This document shows positions 34,258 to 43,207 of a stretch of 64,000 bases of DNA, in pieces; position 1 is the stretch's first letter; each line of letters begins with the position of its first letter. Under the pieces are notes generated by a model. It saw only the letters and a program-made list of their open reading frames with translations. It searched no databases and was not told the DNA's origin. The position numbers were made by a program, and so were the translations under genes. Source of the DNA: Poriferisodalis sp965215815 (GTDB lineage: Bacteria > Actinomycetota > Acidimicrobiia > Acidimicrobiales > Poriferisodalaceae); the NCBI RefSeq assembly GCF_965215815.1, contig NZ_CBDCEO010000013.1, positions 744,001-808,000 on the forward strand, given 5' to 3'.

Positions 34258-36372
34258 TCACGCCCTGACCGACACGTCCCTGACGACGGCTGCCGCTGGC
34301 AGAGCGCACTCGTCGATTGGTCCGGCAAGTTCGGCAGAGCGGGGTGCCCACAAGTTGGCATGGAGGCGCATGTTCAGGTGTGGGATGGGCGTGGGATCCC
34401 ACTCAACACGCTGGTGGGCAACATTCCCGTCAACCAGCCACGTCAATTGGCCCGGACGCCAGTCGATTGCGTAGCGATGGAAGTCGGCCGTGGCGTCGAA
34501 GCCGAGATCGATGCGACAGGGGGAGCCGCGATACCCGAAGCTCATGTCGGTGCCGTCGTCTCCGGGATTGAAGTAGACGTTGACGAGCATTCGCCAGGGG
34601 TCGTCTCCGGCGAACTCGATGTCGATCTCCTGTCGGGGTGCGGCTCGATGCAGGAAGAATCCAGTAATCAATCCTGAGCCTGGCGCTGCCCTAATCTCGG
34701 CTTCGAAGCGCCCATGCCCAAACGGCCGGATGGACGCAAAGGCGCCGGATCTGTACGGTCGCACTCCGCCTTCAATGGCGTCGATTTCGAGTCGCGCGCC
34801 CTCTGCGCGGTGCCGGAGGCCCTCCGGCACGAACGACGCCAGGTTTCCTGGGAACGTCTCGGTGATTCCCGGGAACAAGGTCGAGGCCTCCTTCATGCTG
34901 GCTTCGGCGACAATTGCGCCAGTCGCGTCATGGGGGCGGCTTCCGTTCGGTGCCGGTTGCCAACTGCTCGATGGCGGTAGGACCCACGGTGAATCGTCCA
35001 TCGCGCCAGAGTTCCCTCGGATTCGCTCAGCAGGCTCGGGTCGGGCCGGCGGGCGGGCATCTCGAAACAGCCCAAAGGTTCTCGGGGCTCCAGCCGGAAA
35101 GGCTTCGGCAGGAGTCGAAAGACGCAAAAGGCGGCAGAGGGCTTCCCAAGACGGATACGCGGAGCCGTTGAGCGTCAAGATTGCCGACCGCGTTGACGGC
35201 AGCTGTTCGCGCTCGAGACCGAGGGGTATGGGCGCGTCGGCTTCGACGAGGATTACATAACGCTCGTCCGCCGCAGCAGCGGAGAGCACAGTGCGCACAA
35301 CTGGGGCGTCGACGAGGGCGTCGAATGTCTTCAACACATCTCGCAGTTCTGTCTCGCGTAGCGGTTCTTCATCGCCGTCGAAGACGCGTACGCGCAACCC
35401 GAGCATCGACAGCGCCATAGCGAGGCTTTCCCGCTCCTGACCCGCAGTCCATGCCAGAACTGGGCCTGCGTGCGTTGTAGTTGGAGGCTTGAATCTGTCT
35501 GCTGCGTCGACGATCCCAGCCCGAGCCAGGTAAGGCAGGATCGAATAGGAATTGTCAGATGCTTCGTCATGCCGTTGCTCGATTGCGGGCGACGTGAGTG
35601 CCAATGCGTCGAGTTCGGCGAGTCGATAGTTCATCCAAAGGTCAACGGGCCCAGTGACCGGCATGGCGCGAAGGAGCATCGCGGCGCCTTTGCGCGACAG
35701 CACGTAACCGGACAGGAACCAGAGACCGCGCACAGGTCGGAAGAGGCTGTCGCAAACGTCATCGCGCATCGCAGTTCCATCCGCGTCGCTGTACGAGAGA
35801 TAGAGCAACTTCGGGCCACCTGCGGCTGCGCAGCGGTCTAGTGCGGTCCTCCACCCGGCATCGATCGCAGCTGGTGCACCTTGTGAAAACCAGACGTCGT
35901 CCTCCAGTACGAGAACGTGTTCGTCGGTCCCATTTGCAACAGCCTTCCATGCCTCCACGTGTGACCGCGCCACTGCAACTTCCTGTCGTGTCATCCGCAC
36001 TGGCTCATTCTCGGCGAAGCACTCCGCTAAGCGGGCGTCGGGCTGCACATACAACTGATCGCCGATTCGATACGTCGGATCCACGTCCGCGGTCGCAGCG
36101 ACGGCCCGACCGTCTCGAGCATCGACTGCTGCGAGTCGCCGCGTGATCGACGACAACGGCTTGCCTTCGGACGTTCGGAATCGGCCCAACTCCTTCGTTA
36201 CGCGCCGCCATCGCCTCGGCTGCCTATCCAAGTTCACAACCAAGACCGCGCCAATCTGGTCTGTGCCTGAGCCGAAGGCATGAATCCTCGCGCCCGGCAA
36301 CGACACGGCAAGCGCACGCCACGTTCGGAAAGCGAGCGTTCGCATTGGGCCGACCACCCTGTTGAAGTGCAT
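34258..36372 (-). CDS. GT25-type glycosyltransferase fused to a GH16-type glycan hydrolase domain
   Basis: Residues about 40-260 are a family 25 glycosyltransferase (VLVVNLDRQPRRWRRV; VLVLEDDVWF with EDD at 157-159; LSGYVLSRKGAAMLL). A middle region of about 200 residues is unassigned. Residues about 495-704 resemble GH16 (laminarinase/transglycosylase) with the catalytic motif EIDIEF at 582-587 and FHRYAIDWRPGQLTWLVDG. Joining a transferase that builds a glycan with a domain that cuts or transfers beta-glucans is unusual. It is the last gene of an operon, 24 bp after the GT32-like gene. No signal peptide, so the GH16 domain would be cytoplasmic unless exported otherwise. Confidence 0.7.
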   Translation of the reverse strand: MHFNRVVGPMRTLAFRTWRALAVSLPGARIHAFGSGTDQIGAVLVVNLDRQPRRWRRVTKELGRFRTSEGKPLSSITRRLAAVDARDGRAVAATADVDPTYRIGDQLYVQPDARLAECFAENEPVRMTRQEVAVARSHVEAWKAVANGTDEHVLVLEDDVWFSQGAPAAIDAGWRTALDRCAAAGGPKLLYLSYSDADGTAMRDDVCDSLFRPVRGLWFLSGYVLSRKGAAMLLRAMPVTGPVDLWMNYRLAELDALALTSPAIEQRHDEASDNSYSILPYLARAGIVDAADRFKPPTTTHAGPVLAWTAGQERESLAMALSMLGLRVRVFDGDEEPLRETELRDVLKTFDALVDAPVVRTVLSAAAADERYVILVEADAPIPLGLEREQLPSTRSAILTLNGSAYPSWEALCRLLRLSTPAEAFPAGAPRTFGLFRDARPPARPEPAERIRGNSGAMDDSPWVLPPSSSWQPAPNGSRPHDATGAIVAEASMKEASTLFPGITETFPGNLASFVPEGLRHRAEGARLEIDAIEGGVRPYRSGAFASIRPFGHGRFEAEIRAAPGSGLITGFFLHRAAPRQEIDIEFAGDDPWRMLVNVYFNPGDDGTDMSFGYRGSPCRIDLGFDATADFHRYAIDWRPGQLTWLVDGNVAHQRVEWDPTPIPHLNMRLHANLWAPRSAELAGPIDECALPAAAVVRDVSVRA

Positions 36373-36396
36373 AGAGGGCTAGTCCGCGCTGATCCG

Positions 36397-37314
36397 TCAG
36401 AGATCCATATTGCGCCAGTTGCGGGCGTCGTTCCGATAGCCAAGATCCCACTGCGGCTCTGCGGTCCGCTCCCAGTCGAGGAGCAACTCGAAGTCCGAAT
36501 GAGCGTCCTCCATCTGCAATTCGCGCGCATGGCCGGCGAGCGCGGCAGTGAGATTTCCGGGGCCGGTTGTCGATTGAATGTCCGGTGCTGGCTCGCCTCC
36601 GAGGAGCCTGTCTGTCGCCCGAGCCAGAGCTCGGCGCAACACAGGGTGACCGGCCGGTGCAGCTATCGGATTGTTGTTGACATAGAAGATGCGGTCGCGA
36701 ATGGGAAGTTCGGTGCGGCGCAATTCAGACGGCGGCACCATGCCACCGGCTGAGATGTCATAGGCGAGCGCCTGCACCTTAAGGGTATGGTCGCGGAAGA
36801 TGTACTTCCACCCATCGCTCATCAGCACATCGTCGGCGTCGACGTACAAGCCACCTTCCGCGTGCACGAAGCACAGGCGCAAATAGTCGCTCCGCATTGC
36901 GGGATGCCTACATCGCCCAAACGCGGAGAGATGCCGCGAACTGTACCGCTCCGCGATGTAGGCGCCAGCGGACTCGTCGTCGAACATCCGGAAGGCAAAG
37001 CCCTCGGTCCGCAAAGAGCCCCAACTATCGAGGCAGCTGCGCACGTCCGGCGGCACGTCATGAGGGTCGTGCCAGAACTGCACCAGCGTTCTGGGGATTG
37101 GCTCTGTCGGATGAGCCTCATCCCATATCGAGGTAGTTCGACTGCCGAGCAGCTGACGCAGCGTCAACTGTCGAATGAAGTCGGACCGCAGGCTGTCATT
37201 CTCCTCAAAGCCGGGCAGGTAAGCGTCGGCCGCCGAGGGCGGGAGTCGATGGCTGTTGTTCGCTGCCGCCGGCTCAGCCTGTGAATTCGCCTGATCGTGT
37301 CTTGGCAATCTCAC
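36397..37314 (-). CDS. GT32-like glycosyltransferase (DXD motif)
   Basis: The 305-residue protein has PRTLVQFWHDP at the start of the catalytic domain, FRMFDDESAGAYI, then RSDYLRLCFVHAEGGLYVDADDVL. This is the classical OCH1/capsular-synthesis DXD region. Members transfer hexoses from nucleotide sugars to surface glycans. ATG 37314 overlaps the stop of the carbamoyltransferase gene by 4 bp, so the genes are translated together. Confidence 0.75.
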   Translation of the reverse strand: MRLPRHDQANSQAEPAAANNSHRLPPSAADAYLPGFEENDSLRSDFIRQLTLRQLLGSRTTSIWDEAHPTEPIPRTLVQFWHDPHDVPPDVRSCLDSWGSLRTEGFAFRMFDDESAGAYIAERYSSRHLSAFGRCRHPAMRSDYLRLCFVHAEGGLYVDADDVLMSDGWKYIFRDHTLKVQALAYDISAGGMVPPSELRRTELPIRDRIFYVNNNPIAAPAGHPVLRRALARATDRLLGGEPAPDIQSTTGPGNLTAALAGHARELQMEDAHSDFELLLDWERTAEPQWDLGYRNDARNWRNMDL

Positions 37315-38915
37315 CGAGTGCCATCCCTCCGATACGCCTTGTAGTGCGGCGACTCCCGGAAAAGATATGCGCGGCCCTCAACCACGAACCCGTCCAGACC
37401 GTGATCCACGGTGTACTTGTCGAGGTCCGTCAGGTTGTTGATAAACCCCTTCCCTTTGAAGTTGAGCGACGTATTGCATAGCACCCCGTAGCCCGTGTGC
37501 GCCTTGAAAGCAGCGAGTAGCTCATACAGGCATGCGTTCGTGTCTGGTCCAATCGTTTGGAGCCTGGCGGTACCGTTCACATGCGTCACGGCAGCAAGAG
37601 CATCCGTGTTGGCCGTGTAAGTGAACAGCATGTACGGACTCTCGTGGCCGCAGCCGAACCATCGCTCAGCGTCAGCTTCCAGACACACGGGGGCAATTGG
37701 TCGGAATTGCTCGCGCTGCTTGATCTCGTTCAGGCGCACCTTCGTCCCTAGGTCGAACGGAGCCGCAAGAATCGACCTGTTGCCCAAAGCGCGAGGACCG
37801 ATCTCGTACCGGCCGCTGACCCAGCCGAGGATCAGACCGCTACTCAGCATGCGAGCGATGTCCTCGCAGGAAACGTCGAAGATGTCATACCGGTCACGAT
37901 TCACGGGGGCATCCGTCCGGAAGGACAATCCGGAATAGACGTTCCACTTGATCTTGGCATCGCCGGTCAATTGGAGCTGAGCGTCGATAGCTGTCCCGAT
38001 CGCTGATCCGGAGTCGTTGGGAACTGGCGGCACGAAGACGTCAGAGAAGATGCCCGTCTCTCTCCATTTCGTGTTCCAGTCGCAGTTCAGACCGCAGCCC
38101 CCGGTCACAACCAGTGGCAGCCCCTTGCGCAAGTTCTTCTGAGCGAACAGGTAGAAGGCGTCGAAGATCCGATCGCTGTAGATGCCAGCGAAGTTCCGAA
38201 ACTCTTGGTCGTCTGTGCCCACGTTGAAGTAGACGGACGACTCAAGCCGATCGTAGAGATCGAGCCGAACATGTCGAGACGTCAGGAGGAACGTCATCAA
38301 CTCCTCTTCCTCGGCGGTCGGTGTACTCCTCTGCGAGTAGGAAGCGAGTGCCATCAGCTTTCCGGCGTCTGTGAAGCGCGAGAACGGCGCATCCTTTGGA
38401 AAGGTCGGATCTGCCAGTCCGTAGATCGCTGCGTACCTGTTCCCGGGTTCATTCATCACATCCGCGATCCACGTGATGTTCACGTCGGGATCGATTTCGT
38501 AGAACGCGCCGATCGACCCTTCCCAAACCAGCGCGTAGCAGGATGTGCCTTGCGGGTAGGGGGACATGCCAAAACCGCAGAGGAGGTGCGATCTCTCGTG
38601 AGAGGACGAGAAGAACGACACTGGCTTTCCAGTCAAGTGGCCGTCTCTAGTCACGATCCCGTCTCTCGAGACACCGCGATACCCAACATGGTGGTGCGAA
38701 CCGATCGTTTGCGCCTCGCGCGGCCACCAGCCTCCAGTGCACACCACGTCGGGCACTTCTTCGAGACGACCCAAGGCGTCGAGGAGATCCGGGCTCGAGA
38801 TCGGGGTGTAGCGGTAGTTGGAGTCCTTCTCTGCTTCCACCGATGAGACGAGGTGGCCATCTCTAACGTGAGCTACCGCTCCGTCGTGGCCGGGGTTGTA
38901 CGAGAGGATATTCAC
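37311..38915 (-). CDS. Carbamoyltransferase, NodU/CmcH type
   Basis: The 534-residue protein begins NILSYNPGHDGAVAHV, the N-terminal Kae1-like fold of O-carbamoyltransferases. It continues with VVTGGCGLNCDWNTKW and FVPPVPNDSGSAIGTAIDAQL, and ends with the C-terminal domain (YEIGPRALGNRSILAAPFD, TGYGVLCNTSLNFKGKGFI). The family moves carbamoyl from carbamoyl phosphate to a hydroxyl of a sugar or antibiotic. I chose GTG 38915; TTG 38924 is also possible. It is first in a three-gene operon with two glycosyltransferases, so the acceptor is probably a surface sugar. Confidence 0.85.
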   Translation of the reverse strand: MNILSYNPGHDGAVAHVRDGHLVSSVEAEKDSNYRYTPISSPDLLDALGRLEEVPDVVCTGGWWPREAQTIGSHHHVGYRGVSRDGIVTRDGHLTGKPVSFFSSSHERSHLLCGFGMSPYPQGTSCYALVWEGSIGAFYEIDPDVNITWIADVMNEPGNRYAAIYGLADPTFPKDAPFSRFTDAGKLMALASYSQRSTPTAEEEELMTFLLTSRHVRLDLYDRLESSVYFNVGTDDQEFRNFAGIYSDRIFDAFYLFAQKNLRKGLPLVVTGGCGLNCDWNTKWRETGIFSDVFVPPVPNDSGSAIGTAIDAQLQLTGDAKIKWNVYSGLSFRTDAPVNRDRYDIFDVSCEDIARMLSSGLILGWVSGRYEIGPRALGNRSILAAPFDLGTKVRLNEIKQREQFRPIAPVCLEADAERWFGCGHESPYMLFTYTANTDALAAVTHVNGTARLQTIGPDTNACLYELLAAFKAHTGYGVLCNTSLNFKGKGFINNLTDLDKYTVDHGLDGFVVEGRAYLFRESPHYKAYRRDGTR

Positions 38916-39104
38916 GCTGGCCAAACCCTGATCGCCCCTTGCCCTGAGTGCCGACCCCTCTGACCTCGTTCGGCCGCTCGGTGATGGCCTGCAAGCCTTA
39001 GTGCGGCCGATCGTCGACAGTGGGTCCGCAAGTCTGGCCCACGGCGGCCATCTCCGCTGGTCACGCACCGCAAACTACCTGGGCCCGGCAGTCCTGAGCG
39101 TTAG

Positions 39105-39530
39105 GTGGTGGTGCAGAGTAGTGCCCCGGCCAGCGCCGCTGACGAGCCCCACCGTGGGGGCCTGCCGATCGGATTAGAAGCGCTGATGGTGCGGACGCCC
39201 CTCGTCGCGTTGCTGATCGCCGGCCGTGCCGGCTCGGGGTTGGATCCGAGCAGTGAACGAACCTGCGAGGCGGCGGTGACCAACATCTTCGCCCTCGGTG
39301 CCGAAGCCGATTCGATCGCCAGCCGACCGCTCGAGGATCCCGGCGAGGCCGAGGACATCTACGACGATCTGATCGTCGTGCACGGACGATTTGAGACCGC
39401 CTTGATCCAGGCGAAATCACGCGGTGGTGACTCAGTGGTGCTCGATGACATCGAAGCCGTGCTGGACGAGACCTGCGAGGCCACCGCGAAGCCGGCAGCG
39501 TGCTGCTCAACCGCCACCTGGCGTTGCTGA
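39105..39530 (+). CDS. Hypothetical protein, possibly truncated
   Basis: The open frame includes LEALMVRTPLVALLIAGRAGSG, FALGAEADSIASRPLEDPGEAEDIYDDLIVVHG and VLDDIEAVLDETCEATAK, which has protein-like composition rich in Asp/Glu. The start is uncertain (GTG 39105 or ATG 39186) and the end becomes Cys/Ala/Trp-rich, suggesting a frameshift or truncation. Family not recognised. It lies between the glycan operon and IS481 debris. Confidence 0.3.
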   Translation: MVVQSSAPASAADEPHRGGLPIGLEALMVRTPLVALLIAGRAGSGLDPSSERTCEAAVTNIFALGAEADSIASRPLEDPGEAEDIYDDLIVVHGRFETALIQAKSRGGDSVVLDDIEAVLDETCEATAKPAACCSTATWRC

Positions 39531-39724
39531 GGCTCAGCGGATGGTCAAGAGCTCTGTGGACGGACACAGGAGGTCCCAGATCGGCTGCGTTGCGGCCGCT
39601 GCAGAGGTCCCGCACGACCCGCCATGCTGAAGAGACAGCCTCCGCTACTCAGCCGACCATGTGCACACTCTGATCCCGCCTCCCCACGACTGTCTGGCAA
39701 CTACCCGACATGGCTCGGTCCGCC

Positions 39725-39853
39725 GACCGCAATGTCCGCCTGACCCGCTGGGTCCACGACTACAACTGCCACCGACACCACACCGCCGTCGGCGGCACAC
39801 CCGCATCACGCGCACACAACCTCACGCGAAGCGACATCGAGTTCCGAAGCTGA
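39725..39853 (+). pseudogene. C-terminal scrap of an IS481-type transposase
   Basis: One frame reads NVRLTRWVHDYNCHRHHTAVGGTPASRAHNLTRSDIEFRS and stops at TGA 39851. This is the usual end of IS481 integrase-core transposases (W..xYNxxRxHxAxGG.PP). Everything upstream of it is missing. Confidence 0.65.
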
Positions 39854-40171
39854 GGATGGTTGCCGACTGTTAGGACTACTCGCAAGAGGAAGACTCGACG
39901 GACGATCGAGGGTCGCAACGCAGAATTCGGCATCGCATGGCCATGCTGCGCCGTGCGCAAGTGAACCGCGCCGACCATTGCACAGGCTCCGAGGAACTCT
40001 GGGCTTGGCGGAGGCGTTGGTGTGACCTGAGTTGCGCGCGGTCAGACTGCCCGATCTTCGGCGGTGCAAGTGGCTTAGCGGATCTGGTCCTCAACAGCAA
40101 CGGACAACCGCATCTCATGGGACGGGTGAAGCCGTCACTGCTCTGCTGGGATTTGACGGGGAGGAAGCCAC
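39854..40171. other. Gap with a probable IS481 end
   Basis: At 39858-39920 a segment resembles 45497-45560 over about 60 bp: gttgccgactgttaggact, then ctcgcaagaggaag, then ggacgatcgaggg. It is the likely outer end of the IS481-type element. The rest shows no gene; a GGGGAGGA ribosome site for the next gene lies at its right edge. Confidence 0.45.
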
Positions 40172-40732
40172 ATGAACGCCGCGAACGTTGAACAGCCTGC
40201 GAACGAGGTCGATATACGAGCCGAGGCCTTGCGGTCTGACGAGGTGGCGTGCCAAGCGGCGTACGAATGGAGCCGCCAACTTGTTGACGATGCCCTTCGG
40301 ACATTGGAGGCTCAACGCACGCGGGCTGTCGCGCTGCTGTCGATGACGATCTTGATCGCGGGCGTTGCCGCCTCCGTGGCCCCAGCTGGCTACGCCGATA
40401 ACTCGATCGGCGGCGTCGGGATTATCGGTTGGGTCTTGTTCGCTCTCGGGACGACATCTGTAGCGGTGTGCGCGGGCATCGTTGCGTGGCCCGTCACTAC
40501 CGACGCAGCGCTCAGGCCGACACTGATCATCGAGAATCTTGTAGAGCCCCAGCATGAAACAAGATCCCGAGTGTGGGCGTACAAGGCACTGGTGCGCGAC
40601 CTGTTTGGTGCCTACGAGCGCGATCTGAAGCGCTCAGCGGCTGCTCGTAACACCGCCTACAAGATGCTGCTCGGAGCCGTGTACGCAGTTCTCGCTGCCG
40701 CCGCTCTAGTCTGGGCGGATGCCATCTTCTGA
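40172..40732 (+). CDS. Small membrane protein with helical cytoplasmic parts, SLATT-like layout
   Basis: The 186-residue protein has an acidic helical N-terminus (about 1-45) and two membrane helices (AVALLSMTILIAGVAASVAP; GIIGWVLFALGTTSVAVCAG). A cytoplasmic helical stretch (RVWAYKALVRDLFGAYERDLKRS) and a last membrane helix (MLLGAVYAVLAAAALVW) follow. Two helices plus a long helical tail recall SLATT-type effectors, but I see no diagnostic motif. ATG 40172 has GGGGAGGA at good spacing. It overlaps a polyproline microprotein by 14 bp. Confidence 0.55.
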   Translation: MNAANVEQPANEVDIRAEALRSDEVACQAAYEWSRQLVDDALRTLEAQRTRAVALLSMTILIAGVAASVAPAGYADNSIGGVGIIGWVLFALGTTSVAVCAGIVAWPVTTDAALRPTLIIENLVEPQHETRSRVWAYKALVRDLFGAYERDLKRSAAARNTAYKMLLGAVYAVLAAAALVWADAIF

Positions 40733-40841
40733 GGACTCACCGCCGCCTCCGCCGCCTCCGCCGCCTCCGCCGCCACCCCCACCGTCGAACGAGACGGTCA
40801 ACCGCTCGCGCGACTTTCCCGAGAGCCCGCCTAAGCGCTAG
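40719..40841 (+). CDS. Polyproline microprotein (40 residues)
   Basis: ATG 40719 lies inside the end of the membrane-protein gene in another frame. The product is MPSSEDS, fifteen prolines, then SNETVNRSRDFPESPPKR and TAG at 40839. The proline run is encoded by ccgccgcct repeats. Overlap with the gene before it suggests coupled translation. The ordered tail after the repeat argues for a true gene. Function unknown. Confidence 0.45.
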   Translation: MPSSEDSPPPPPPPPPPPPPPPSNETVNRSRDFPESPPKR

Positions 40842-41594
40842 ACGTTCACCGGCAGATTCCACAGGCGGCGGACTCTGAGAAGTCCGTTCTCGGCGTGAAT
40901 TCGCCGCTCTTGGGGGATCTGAGCGCACTCGCAACGACCGGGGTCATGAGTTCTCTCGCCGTGTCGACTGCGGCGAAGTGGCGCAGCAGGCTCTACGCGG
41001 CACTGGATGCGTGATCCGCCCAAACGAGACAATTGCGTTCGTTCTGATGCCTGTTGGTCATCCCATGGGGCCAAACAGCGAGACGTGTCTCGAGCCGTGC
41101 ACGCATTCCCACGGCATCGCTTCGCCCGATGGCTCGGGAAGTTCGCCGTCGCATACCCCGGCCCACTGGTCCACGAAGGTTTCGACGGTTTGTTCCCGGT
41201 CGGAACCGCGAGATTTCATCACGGCTTCGAATGCCGATCCGACGAGAGCGGGGCAGTGGCACACCGCCAACGGCGAACCCGCAGCAACGAGCATCTGGTG
41301 GACCGACGGCTGGTCGGCGCGTCTCTACACGCATGCAAGGGACGCCGCAACCAACGGTCACGCCCTACTGCTGACAGCCTCAGCAATCGCGGACATAACC
41401 AACCACATCGGCGAATTGTCGATTCACATCGAACTGGCTCGACGCAGCCACCCTCCCCACGAAGCGCTGCCTCTAGCGACAGCAACACGTCGGTTCACCC
41501 GAAGCTCAGCAGACAGGCGAGATTGAGTACCGATCCCTTCGCAATCGGGGAGTTCTAGCGAAGACGCGAGAGCCATAGCCGGAGCCACCAGCGC
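40842..41594. other. Gap with repeat block C and an undefined open stretch
   Basis: Block C (40893-41000; cttgggggatctga, tcatgagttctc, gcgcagcaggctc) matches blocks A and B. From 40978 to 41526 frames stay open on both strands, but none shows a domain, a convincing ribosome site or a consistent codon pattern. The region may be decayed DNA beside an IS110 remnant. Confidence 0.4.
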
Positions 41595-42128
41595 ATGGGG
41601 CGCCTGGGCAGCCCAGCAACATTCGATCGCGCCATCAGATGGTTGCGAGGAGACCAAACCAGCCGCTCGCAGATCGCCCGCAGCCGAATCAAAGCTCTGC
41701 GCGCCATGGCACGCACCATCGATGCTCTCACTGACGAGATTCGCACCGCCGTCGACGCATCCGACACCATTCTGTGCCGCATTGACGGCATCGGCCAACT
41801 CTCAGCTGCCGACATCCTCACCGAGATCGAACACTCAGCACGATTCAGTACCAAAGCTGCGTTCGCATTGGCCAACGGCACCGCACGCATCGAGGCAGGC
41901 TCGGGGCGAGTCCGACGTCACCGACTCAACCGAGGCTGCGACAGCCGGCAAAACGAAGCCATCCACACTCCCGCCCTCACCCAGACCTCTCGACCAGGCA
42001 CCGAGGGTCGTAACTGCTGCGAACGCTGCCTCGCCCGCGGCAAGACCAAACGAGAAGCCATCCGAGCCCTCAAACGAAGAATCTCAGACCGCATCTGGAC
42101 CCACCTCAAGACCACCCACTTGACATAG
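41595..42128 (+). pseudogene. C-terminal half of an IS110-family transposase
   Basis: The 177 codons contain RCRIDGIGQLSAADILTEIE-like sequence (helix-hairpin-helix), FALANGTARIEAGSGRVRRHRLNRG (the conserved Ser region) and KTKREAIRALKRRISDRIW. These form the transposase_20 domain of IS110. The N-terminal DEDD RuvC-like half is not found upstream, so the element is dead. Confidence 0.7.
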
Positions 42129-42442
42129 GAACTCACCTAACCGAGATCGCGATCAAACAAGCGGCGAAGAGTCTGTGGCAGTTGGGACGCAGTGGTCTCG
42201 CAACACCCCTTGCGGACCCGTCGACCGGTCGACACGTGCCTTGTCTCTACGGATCGTCTGCGACCCTGTTCACTTACGACCAGCATCAGGGGCGTCCCGG
42301 AGCCCGTCGCGCAGTACTCCACCCGACCGTCCGGCGAGGCTAATGTCAATGGCCAGTGGGATCTGCCCAGTGGCGGACAGTAGAACTGCCCGTTGGTGGC
42401 CAACAGAACTGCCCGGTGGTGGCCAGGTGTTGTGCCCGTGGG

Positions 42443-43207
42443 TCAGTTGGCCGGTGGCGTCACCCCCTTGCCGGCGGTGGCTTGGGTGAGGCGGATGCTG
42501 TCGCCGGCGGTGAGGACGATGTGGGCGTGGTGGAGGAGCCGGTCGACGGTGGCGTTTGCGATGGTCTTGGGCATGAGTTCGTCGAACCCGGCGGGGTGAA
42601 GGTTGCTCGACAAGGCGATGGAGTGTTTCTCATAGGCAGCGTCGACGACGCGGTAGAGCGCTTCGGCGGTCTCGGTGGCGACGGGGAGCAGGCCGATGTC
42701 GTCGATCACGATGACGTCGGCGCGCATGATCCGCCGGATCGCTTTGGCGGCGGTGTCGTCGGCGCTGTGGCGGCGCACGAGCGCGCCGAGGTGCTCGAGA
42801 CTGAACCAGGACACTTTGTGGCCGGCATCGACGGCGGCCTGGCCGAGCGCTTCAAGGAAGTGGGTCTTGGCGGTGCCTGATGGTCCGCACACGACGAGGT
42901 TCTCGTGGCGGTGGATCCATTCGAGGGTGCGCAGCGCCCGCTGGGTCGGCGCCGGGATCGAGCTGACGGTTTCGTCCCAGGCGTCGAAGGTCTTGCCGGT
43001 GGGGAACCCGGCCGCTTTGCGCCGGGCCCGGATTGAGGATGCTTGACGGCCGGCGAGCTCCTCGGTGAGCAGTGCGCGCATCGCTTCGGCCGGTTCCCAG
43101 CGTTGTGCTTTGGCGGTGGTCAACAACTCCGGTGCTGCGGCGCGCATGTGGGGCAGGCGCAGGGTGCGCAACAGGTCGACGACCTCGTCGATCGGTGCTG
43201 GGTTCAT
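42443..43207 (-). CDS. istB: IS21 helper ATPase IstB
   Basis: The 254-residue AAA+ protein has Walker A (VVCGPSGTAKTHFLEAL), Walker B (ADVIVIDDIGLLP), and the C-terminal sensor region LSSNLHPAGFDELMPK, followed by ATVDRLLHHAHIV. IstB loads and regulates the IstA transposase at target DNA. It overlaps the istA stop by 4 bp (ATGA), the standard IS21 layout. No lesions seen. Confidence 0.9.
   Translation of the reverse strand: MNPAPIDEVVDLLRTLRLPHMRAAAPELLTTAKAQRWEPAEAMRALLTEELAGRQASSIRARRKAAGFPTGKTFDAWDETVSSIPAPTQRALRTLEWIHRHENLVVCGPSGTAKTHFLEALGQAAVDAGHKVSWFSLEHLGALVRRHSADDTAAKAIRRIMRADVIVIDDIGLLPVATETAEALYRVVDAAYEKHSIALSSNLHPAGFDELMPKTIANATVDRLLHHAHIVLTAGDSIRLTQATAGKGVTPPAN

Noticed and set aside
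40978..41526. 182-codon frame before the IS110 remnant
   Set aside because: No domain or ribosome site, and two other frames are equally open, so coding cannot be decided.
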